DNA of 8,260 nt, taken from assembly GCA_964516515.1 (NCBI GenBank), contig CAZEYA010000169.1, positions 1 through 8,260 on the forward strand, in the 5' to 3' direction. Below, piece after piece: positions 1 to 4,772 of the stretch. The translations under genes and the position numbers were made by a program. Numbering within the stretch: position 1 is the first letter of the stretch; each line of letters starts with the position of its first letter. This DNA comes from JANNOG01 sp964516515 (lineage in GTDB: Bacteria; Actinomycetota; Actinomycetes; Actinomycetales; JBBAYJ01). The notes below the pieces were generated by a model. That model was not told the DNA's origin. It worked only from the letters and a program-made list of their open reading frames with translations, and did not search any database.

Positions 1-337
1 GCCGCCGGGCCAGGCCATCTCTGTTGAGGTGCCCGGCTGCCGGCACCACCCACGTGGCCCCACCGCGGCTGACCACGAGGACGGCGGCCGACCTGCTCAT
101 CGACTGGCTGCGGGCCGAGTCGAGGAACGCGTGCGCAACGTCGGCCACCGGCTCCGCGACACCGGTGAGGTCGATCTCGACAACGCAGCTGCCCGAAACG
201 CCCGCGACGGCGGGTGGGGCGGCAACGGCGGCGGCCGCGAGCACGTCGGAGGCTATACGGACGCTGACCGCGGTCCCCTCGATCGTCACGGCGTTGATGC
301 CGCGTCTGCATCGATCAGGGCGCAACGTACTGGTCAT
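1..337 (-). CDS. Unrecognised protein, N-terminal part (runs off left edge)
   Basis: This is an open minus-strand frame of about 112 residues with no stop before the window edge, so only the N-terminal part is visible. From the ATG at 337 it reads MTSTLRPDRC, then an Ala/Val-rich section (VTIEGTAVSVRIASDVL, then SCVVEIDLTGVAEPVADVAHAF) and VLVVSRGGATWVVPAAGHL. The pattern of alternating hydrophobic strands and a helix, and the amino-acid composition, look like a real soluble alpha/beta protein. The overlapping plus-strand frames are Arg/Pro/Thr-rich shadows. No family was recognised. No clear Shine-Dalgarno precedes the ATG. A GTG at 289, starting the VTIEGTAV segment, is a serious alternative start, and the frame also stays open far upstream as an Arg/Pro-rich and unlikely extension. 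It lies downstream of the nitrobindin-like gene on the same strand, separated by over 400 bp. Confidence 0.55.
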   Translation of the reverse strand, partial: MTSTLRPDRCRRGINAVTIEGTAVSVRIASDVLAAAAVAAPPAVAGVSGSCVVEIDLTGVAEPVADVAHAFLDSARSQSMSRSAAVLVVSRGGATWVVPAAGHLNRDGLARR

Positions 338-770
338 CGAATGGCGAGAGGTCGCGACCGGTGGGCGCCGACGACCCGGGCCCGTGAGCGAACGCCGTGG
401 CACCGGAACCCTCGACCACACCTCGTGACACCGCGATGGCTGGCCGTCGGAACCCCCGTCACAGCGTGGCAACCTTCCCCGAGGAACGCGACGGCCTCCA
501 TTGGAACCCCTCACCGCCCGTCTGAGCTCACCGATACTGAACGCCGGCCATGGAATCGAGGGTTGAATGCTGCTTGACGTTCTGTCCAGACTTACCATCG
601 TTGAGGCTTCTCTCTTCGCGACAGCGCGTGCCCCCGCGGTAAGCCACCCTCCCCGCCCTTGTGGACAAGGCAGCTCGCTGGGTCACCCGAAGTCCGCCAT
701 TTGTCGACAAACGGCGCCGCAGGAAGCCACCTCGACCGGCGTTTCTCGACAAATGGCGAGGAGGGGGCGG
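338..770. other. Intergenic region without a convincing gene
   Basis: This stretch separates the nitrobindin-like gene (stop at 771) from the partial gene starting at 337. Frames are open on both strands, but their translations are Arg/Pro/Gly-rich, low-complexity and mutually overlapping, so I do not call a gene. Two things stand out. The first is a phased set of three palindromes at 657-758, described separately. The second is three copies of GGAACCC on the plus strand (405-411, 449-455, 503-509), which are GGGTTCC on the minus strand, with irregular spacing of 44 and 54 bp. The promoter of the 337 gene must lie here if it is not co-transcribed, but I cannot identify a confident -10/-35 pair. 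Confidence 0.6.
657..758. repeat. Three 42-bp-phased palindromic repeats (TTTGTCGACAAA type)
   Basis: Three related imperfect palindromes occur at 657-670 (CCTTGTGGACAAGG), 695-716 (core TTTGTCGACAAA flanked by CGCC/GGCG arms) and 737-758 (core TTTCTCGACAAA, same type of arms). Their centres are at 663.5, 705.5 and 747.5, giving two intervals of exactly 42 bp. The spacers are partly similar too: on the minus strand, GGTGGCTTCCTGCGG follows the third palindrome and GGTGGCTTACCGCGG follows the first. This suggests a diverged 42-bp tandem repeat. The first copy contains TTGTCCACA on the minus strand, which matches the actinobacterial DnaA-box consensus, and the second has TTGTCGACA, one base off. 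Read as protein, the repeat yields 14-residue units with an FV(E/D)K core, which I take as a by-product. The best palindrome (695-716) could also fold as a hairpin downstream of the nitrobindin-like gene. Function unknown. Confidence 0.65.
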
Positions 771-1343
771 TCAGCTGGTGCGGCGCAGGCGTGCGGAGGC
801 ATGCGGCGTGAGTTCGTGACCCATGGCGGCCATGTCCATCGCCCACAGCAGGTCGCCCTCGACCATGCCATAAAGCCGACGGGCGGCGGTGTAGGCCTTG
901 GCGGCAGGCGAGCGCATGACGACGTCGGTGGCCAGGTCGATCCGGGCCCCGGCCGCGGTGCCCGCATACATCTCGATGATGCCGGTCGGGTGCGACAGCA
1001 GCAGTTCGACGTCAAAGCCGGCAGGCACGGGGGTCGCCGACCGATCGGCCACGGTTGCGCCCGCCTCACCGCCGCTCGGCCCGAGCACGCGCCAGAACCC
1101 GCTCTCGGTGCCCAGCGGCCGACCGACAGCGCCGTCGGGGTCCAGTGCCCAGGTACGAGAGTTCCAGCGAAGAAAGGCCCGGCCGTCGTGCTCGACCGTG
1201 ATCTCCTGGCCGAACTGCTGGTCGGCGGGCATGGTCGGGTAGCCGACCACGCCAACGCCCTCCCAGCTGCCCAGCAACCACGCCAGTGGAACCAAGGACG
1301 GCGCGAGGTCGGCCGGAATGGCCGTCAGCGACGCGCCGACCAC
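771..1343 (-). CDS. Nitrobindin/FABP-like haem-binding beta-barrel protein (putative peroxynitrite isomerase)
   Basis: This is a 190-residue protein of the nitrobindin family (formerly DUF1794, FABP-like, THAP4 C-terminal type). Members are small ten-stranded beta barrels that bind ferric haem, and some isomerise peroxynitrite to nitrate. Family hallmarks are visible: the N-terminal LLGSWEGVGVVGYP (residues 23-36), matching the G-x-W-x-G-x-G pattern with Trp27; a central FWRVLGP segment and a PTGIIEMYAG strand; and the C-terminal MAAMGHELTPHASARLRR, whose His181 occupies the position of the proximal haem ligand. Length is close to the actinobacterial norm. The start is a GTG at 1343, preceded by a G-rich stretch (GGCGGTGGG) that abuts it, so the exact start is not certain. 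The possible 33-residue membrane peptide ends 26 bp upstream on the same strand and may share its transcript. The family is clear; the catalytic role is inferred from homologues. Confidence 0.88.
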   Translation of the reverse strand: MVGASLTAIPADLAPSLVPLAWLLGSWEGVGVVGYPTMPADQQFGQEITVEHDGRAFLRWNSRTWALDPDGAVGRPLGTESGFWRVLGPSGGEAGATVADRSATPVPAGFDVELLLSHPTGIIEMYAGTAAGARIDLATDVVMRSPAAKAYTAARRLYGMVEGDLLWAMDMAAMGHELTPHASARLRRTS

Positions 1344-1369
1344 CCCACCGCCTGCGACCCCGGTCCCGC

Positions 1370-1471
1370 TCAGCGCTGACCCGCGAACAGCTTGTAGACG
1401 ACTAGCAACCCGAACCAGCCGATGGCCAGCGACGACAGCACCAGGAGTCCGGTGAAGACAGCTTCGAGCAC
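1370..1471 (-). CDS. Possible 33-residue single-pass membrane peptide
   Basis: This short frame starts at a GTG at 1471 and encodes about 33 residues. It begins VLEAVFTGLLVLSSLAIGW and ends in LVVYKLFAGQR. Roughly residues 5-27 form one continuous hydrophobic segment typical of a transmembrane helix, followed by a short basic tail (Lys, Arg). The frame is open further upstream, but that extension (PHPATRQPCTCAAAGE) looks non-coding, so I prefer the GTG. No strong Shine-Dalgarno is near: GTGAGG lies about 20 nt upstream, which is too far. It ends 26 bp before the nitrobindin-like gene on the same strand, so co-transcription is likely. The clean hydrophobic helix plus basic end is the main reason to believe it. 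No family recognised. Confidence 0.45.
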   Translation of the reverse strand: MLEAVFTGLLVLSSLAIGWFGLLVVYKLFAGQR

Positions 1472-1493
1472 CAGTCGATGATAGGGCGGGACC

Positions 1494-1607
1494 TCACCGG
1501 CCGCGGCGCAGGTGCATGGCTGACGAGTTGCTGGATGCGGGATGCTCCAGTTCCGCCTCCGCCCTAGCGATCCGGTCGGCATTCACGTCGAGATAGGGGG
1601 CCGCCAC
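1494..1607 (-). CDS. Doubtful 37-residue ORF or gene remnant
   Basis: A minus-strand frame from a GTG at 1607 to a TGA at 1494-1496 encodes about 37 residues, beginning VAAPYLDVNADRIARAEAEL and ending MHLRRGR. The frame is also open upstream as LPNEKIYSE, back to an in-frame TGA. The composition (amphipathic AEAEL helix, mostly G/C third positions) is more protein-like than random sequence. However, the candidate start has no properly spaced ribosome binding site. It could be a small real protein, or the surviving C-terminus of a decayed gene. It ends 22 bp before the possible membrane peptide. I include it at low confidence because nothing else explains the 1494-1630 stretch. Confidence 0.22.
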   Translation of the reverse strand: MAAPYLDVNADRIARAEAELEHPASSNSSAMHLRRGR

Positions 1608-1638
1608 CTCGCTGTAGATCTTTTCATTAGGGAGTCAG

Positions 1639-1681
1639 TCCCGGCCGCTCGGCTCCCGCCGGTTCTCTGTCACGGCCGGGA
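1639..1681 (-). terminator. Candidate hairpin terminator after the lysine-rich small gene
   Basis: A perfect 9-bp inverted repeat, TCCCGGCCG (1639-1647) and CGGCCGGGA (1673-1681), with a 25-nt loop begins 10 bp beyond the stop codon of the 44-residue gene. Its position fits the end of the 6423-1692 transcription unit. There is no U-tract after the stem, which is common for GC-rich actinobacteria, so intrinsic termination is plausible but unproven. Confidence 0.45.
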
Positions 1682-1691
1682 GCTGCCGTAG

Positions 1692-1826
1692 CTACTTCTT
1701 CTTCGTGGGCGGAATGATCTCGGGGCGGTTGTTCGAATCTGCCTTCGCGTGTTTCTCGGCCCGCTTCTCCTTCAGAGACTTACCTGTCTTCTTGGCCATG
1801 TTCTGGCGCGGCGATTTGTCAGCCAT
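1692..1826 (-). CDS. Small lysine-rich basic protein (44 residues)
   Basis: This frame from ATG at 1826 to TAG encodes 44 residues, beginning MADKSPRQNMAKKTGKSLKE and ending IIPPTKKK. Eleven residues are Lys, with further Arg and His, so the protein is strongly basic and probably largely disordered or a single helix. An excellent Shine-Dalgarno (GAGGGAG, 1832-1838) lies 5 nt before the ATG and fixes the start; the internal Met10 has none. Short Lys-rich SLKEKRAEK proteins of this kind are, from memory, common in actinobacteria and have no assigned function. It begins 34 bp after the lyase stop on the same strand, so it may be read from the upstream operon or from its own promoter. A role in the catabolic pathway is not implied; nucleic-acid binding would be a guess from charge alone. 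Confidence 0.75.
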   Translation of the reverse strand: MADKSPRQNMAKKTGKSLKEKRAEKHAKADSNNRPEIIPPTKKK

Positions 1827-1860
1827 GACTGCTCCCTCGTTCCGGAGCCCTGGTGGCCCC

Positions 1861-3597
1861 TTACATGGACAGTACGCCGGTGCGCGTCATATCGGCGGCG
1901 ACAACCTGGTCGGCCAGGCAGTCGGCCACCAGGCAGGTGTCGACCAGCTGCGATCGCAACCGCTCGACGACCAGATCGGTGGTGGCCCCGGCCGGCAGCT
2001 GTACCAGCACGGCGGCCACCAGCTGACCGGAGTCGGTGACCGGCACGCCTGCCGCTGGACTGCGCTGCAGCACGAGGTCGGAGGCGAGCAGCAGTTCCAG
2101 CGCCTGCAGCGTCTGCACCCAGCCCGCAGCCGTCACGGTCAGTTGAATGGCGCCGAAGGCCAGCGAATTGTGGTCCTCGACGCCGTCGGCGACCGGAGTG
2201 CCCATCACCGTCAACGGGCTGGCCAGCTGCTTGAGCTCGGCGACGATCGCGGCGGCGGTGTTGGCCAGCAGCACCGGCACCAGGTAGTCGCTGCGCCAGC
2301 GCTGCGCCCGGATGTGCTCGGCCACCGGGGCGTGAGCCCGCAGCGTGCGCGCGAGCAGCGCGATGCGGCGTTCGGCGAGCATGCCGACGTGCGCGAGTGT
2401 CAACCGCAGGCCCTCGAAGCCGACCGCGACACCGAGCAGCGAGAAGTTGCCGTTGGATATCACGCGCCGGTCCTCCAGCCGTACCAGCGGGTTCTCCGAA
2501 CGCGAGTTGAGCTCGACCTTCAGCATCGCCGCGACGTGCTCCAGCTGGTCGATGGCGACGCCATGCACCTGCGGCACGGTGCGCACCGAGATCGGATCCT
2601 GCACGCTGCGGACCGAGCCGTACCCGGCGGCCCCCGCCAGGGCCGCCCGGATCCGAGCCGCCGAGCTGATCTGACCTGGCAGCGGCCGCGCCCGCACCAG
2701 GTCGTCGTCGAACACCGCGGTGTTGGCGTCCAGCGCCCGCACGGTGTGCGCGGCCACGACGTCGGCATTGGACAGCAGGTGCCCGATCGACCGGATGGCC
2801 AGCGCTCCGGTGCCTACCGAGGCGGAGTTGGCCCCGATGAGCGCAAGGGCGTCCTTGGGCTGCAGCTGGACCGGGGCGATCCCGGCCTCGGCGAGCGCCT
2901 GCGCGGCCGGCCGGGCCACGCCGTCCTCGCCCAGCACCCGGCCCTTGCCCAGCAGCACGGCACCGACCGCGGCCATCTGGACCAGATCGGCGGAACCGAC
3001 CGAGCCCTGCGACGGCACCACCGGATGGATGGCGGCGTTGAGCAGCGCCTGCAACGCGCCGAACAGTTGCGGCGAGGCGCCCGACCCGCCGCGGGAGATA
3101 CCGGCGAGGCGGGCGAAGACGAGGGCGCGCACCTCTTCGACGTCCAACGGCGCGCCGATCGCGGCGGCGTGCGAGGAGATGATCTGCTCCTGAAAGGCCA
3201 GCAGCAGCTCCTCCGGCACGACCTGGTCGCGGGCAGAGCCGAGACCGGTGTTCAGTCCGTACGCCGCGGACCCGGACCGCACCGTCTCCACCACCACCTG
3301 GTGAGCGGCCGCCACCGTGGCGTGCACCTCGTCGTCGATGTCGACCCGCGCCCGGTGCCGGGCGACGTCGGTGATGTCGGACAGCCGCAGCGGTGCCGAG
3401 GTGACCACGACGGCGGGCTGCTCGGTCAGCGCCAGCCGCGGCGGCCGGGTGGGCAATGCGGTACTGCCCCGCTCACTGAGATCAGCGAAGTCGGCTGCAT
3501 CGGCCGTCGCTGACGTCTGCCGCGACAGGTGGGCGCCGGAGGCCCTGGTGGTCATCGGGTCGGGGTGACCCCACGGCCGCCCCAGCGGCCCGGTCAT
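1861..3597 (-). CDS. Histidine-ammonia-lyase family protein lacking the MIO tripeptide (ergothionase-like lyase candidate)
   Basis: The 578-residue protein has the aromatic amino-acid lyase fold: YGLNTGLG (Tyr113), ISSHAAAIG (His143), GISRGGSGAS (167-175), VQDPISVRTVPQVHG (332-346, with Gln333 and Arg339), SENPLV (367-372), NGNF (382-385) and GVEDHNS (Glu474). In true HAL/PAL the motif GSVG-ASG-DL self-cyclises to the MIO electrophile. Here the segment reads GSVGSADL (198-205, DNA 2983-3006), one residue shorter with no Ala-Ser-Gly, so MIO should not form. The catalytic Tyr of QDPYS-R is Ile336. Ergothionase, which eliminates trimethylamine from ergothioneine, is a HAL homologue reported to work without MIO because its leaving group is already quaternary, so I infer a similar elimination. 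The chosen ATG at 3597 overlaps the DUF917 stop by 4 bp (ATGA). It adds about 60 polar residues before the conserved core, and Met15 is an alternative start. Family certain; substrate inferred. Confidence 0.85.
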   Translation of the reverse strand: MTGPLGRPWGHPDPMTTRASGAHLSRQTSATADAADFADLSERGSTALPTRPPRLALTEQPAVVVTSAPLRLSDITDVARHRARVDIDDEVHATVAAAHQVVVETVRSGSAAYGLNTGLGSARDQVVPEELLLAFQEQIISSHAAAIGAPLDVEEVRALVFARLAGISRGGSGASPQLFGALQALLNAAIHPVVPSQGSVGSADLVQMAAVGAVLLGKGRVLGEDGVARPAAQALAEAGIAPVQLQPKDALALIGANSASVGTGALAIRSIGHLLSNADVVAAHTVRALDANTAVFDDDLVRARPLPGQISSAARIRAALAGAAGYGSVRSVQDPISVRTVPQVHGVAIDQLEHVAAMLKVELNSRSENPLVRLEDRRVISNGNFSLLGVAVGFEGLRLTLAHVGMLAERRIALLARTLRAHAPVAEHIRAQRWRSDYLVPVLLANTAAAIVAELKQLASPLTVMGTPVADGVEDHNSLAFGAIQLTVTAAGWVQTLQALELLLASDLVLQRSPAAGVPVTDSGQLVAAVLVQLPAGATTDLVVERLRSQLVDTCLVADCLADQVVAADMTRTGVLSM

Positions 3598-4772
3598 CGC
3601 AGCCCCACGGCGTCTCGCCGCGATCTGACGACGACGCCGGCCTCGCTGTCGCCGCCGGCACCGCTGCGGTCGAGCACGTCTGCGGCGAGGTGGGCCAGCA
3701 GCTCGATACCCATGATCTGCTCGACCTCGGCGAGCGCGAGCGGGTCGACCGCGCTCGACGACAGTGGCAGGTGGCGGGCGTCGGCGGCGATGAGGACGAC
3801 CTCGCGCTCCTCCTCCGCCGAGCCCGCCTGCGCGGTGAGGTCCTTCACCGACAGCGCCAGACCGGTCCCGGCGTCGAGGATCGCGATCGTGTCCGGATAG
3901 GTCGCCAGCCGCTGCCCGTTGGCGTCAACGGCCATGTACTCGTTGAGGTAGGGCACCGTCGCCTCGCCGATCCGGAAGGTGCCGTGGTCGAAACCGCCCC
4001 GCGTGACCAGCGGCACCTCCTGCCCCACCGGCCCGCTGGCCAGCACCCGGCCGCCGATCGAGCCCAGCACCGCGTCGAGGACGACCGTGCCCGGCTCGCC
4101 CGCGGCCGCAGCCATTGCCTCACCGAGGTCAAGGGCGGCCGTGATCGCGCCGAGCGCCGCGTGCTCGCGCACCCAGGCCAGCTCGACGGGGTTGCGGGCG
4201 GCGGCGATGAAGCCGCCGGTCCGCACCGAGATGTCACGCAGCACGTCGTCGCAGGTGGCGACGCTGCCGCGGGTGACGGCTGAGAAGTGGCCGTGCAGGT
4301 CGCGGTTGCCGCCGGAGACCACCTGGGTCGCGACGTATCCGGGCCGGGTGGTCAGGCCGAGCGCGCCGAGCTTGCCGGTGGGGTGCGCGCGGACGTCCCC
4401 GGCCGCGTCGAGTACCCGGACACCCAGCATGGCGGACTGGGTCCAGCCGTTGACCGTGGTCGAGTAGCCGTTCTGGGCCGTCATCACCGCCGTGATCGGG
4501 ACGTCGACCGCGGCCATCAGCGCCTGCAGCGCATGGACGTAGTCGACCGGCCGGATCTCCCAGTTCGACGCCGCGGGGGCGCCGATCGCGGTGACCGTAG
4601 CCACCCATGAGTCGGGCGGAAGGTCGTCGACCGACGCCAACACCGGCCGTGACAAGGTGGTTGCGGTCCTGCCCATCAGCTCGCCGTGGCTGGCCCAACC
4701 GCCACCGCCGCAGGCGAACACGCCGCCGCCCAGCACCGCATGGCGGGCGTCGTCAGGGGTCAGCTCACGCAT
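3594..4772 (-). CDS. DUF917 family protein (putative thiohydantoin desulfurase)
   Basis: The 392-residue protein has DUF917 features: an N-terminal LGGGVFACGGGGW (14-26, with Cys21 in the Gly-rich loop), an AHPTGKLG segment, and a C-terminal NEYMAVDANGQRLATYPDTI followed by LDAGTGLALSVKDL. DUF917 proteins are cytosolic relatives of hydantoinase/oxoprolinase-type proteins. The family now carries the name S-methyl thiohydantoin desulfurase because members remove sulfur from a thiohydantoin-propionate intermediate in ergothioneine breakdown. The open frame extends upstream to 4979, but the ATG at 4772 is preferred. It has GGAGG 6 nt upstream (4779-4783), the protein begins with the family motif soon after, and it overlaps the hydratase stop by 8 bp, indicating translational coupling. 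Its position between hydratase and lyase supports a shared pathway. Family assignment is firm; the desulfurase activity is inferred from family and context. Confidence 0.88.
   Translation of the reverse strand: MRELTPDDARHAVLGGGVFACGGGGWASHGELMGRTATTLSRPVLASVDDLPPDSWVATVTAIGAPAASNWEIRPVDYVHALQALMAAVDVPITAVMTAQNGYSTTVNGWTQSAMLGVRVLDAAGDVRAHPTGKLGALGLTTRPGYVATQVVSGGNRDLHGHFSAVTRGSVATCDDVLRDISVRTGGFIAAARNPVELAWVREHAALGAITAALDLGEAMAAAAGEPGTVVLDAVLGSIGGRVLASGPVGQEVPLVTRGGFDHGTFRIGEATVPYLNEYMAVDANGQRLATYPDTIAILDAGTGLALSVKDLTAQAGSAEEEREVVLIAADARHLPLSSSAVDPLALAEVEQIMGIELLAHLAADVLDRSGAGGDSEAGVVVRSRRDAVGLR

Noticed and set aside
405..509. ECF sigma-factor -35 elements (GGAACC) on the plus strand
   Set aside because: None of the three GGAACCC copies has a GTT-type -10 at the required spacing, and no plus-strand gene follows.
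29..577. 182-residue and 134-residue plus-strand frames at the left edge
   Set aside because: Both are Arg/Gly/Thr-rich without domain-like patterning; the minus-strand partial frame in the same stretch has protein-like hydrophobic periodicity.
657..670. Replication origin based on the TTGTCCACA match
   Set aside because: Only one perfect DnaA-box match is present, and there is no dnaA, dnaN, AT-rich unwinding region or dense box cluster nearby.
657..758. CRISPR array
   Set aside because: Only three units, the repeats are strongly diverged and palindromic, the spacers are partly similar to each other, and there are no cas genes.
567..1379. 270-residue open frame on the plus strand
   Set aside because: It overlaps the nitrobindin-like gene antisense and is Arg/Gly/Pro-rich; the minus strand has the GSWEG and C-terminal His motifs.
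1727..1744. tRNA T-arm-like GTTCGAATC
   Set aside because: It falls inside the lysine-rich coding sequence and has no surrounding acceptor or anticodon stems.
1705..3513. 602-residue open frame on the plus strand
   Set aside because: It is antisense to the lyase and the lysine-rich gene; its translation is His/Arg/Gln/Gly-rich without any domain, whereas the opposite strand carries clear HAL motifs.
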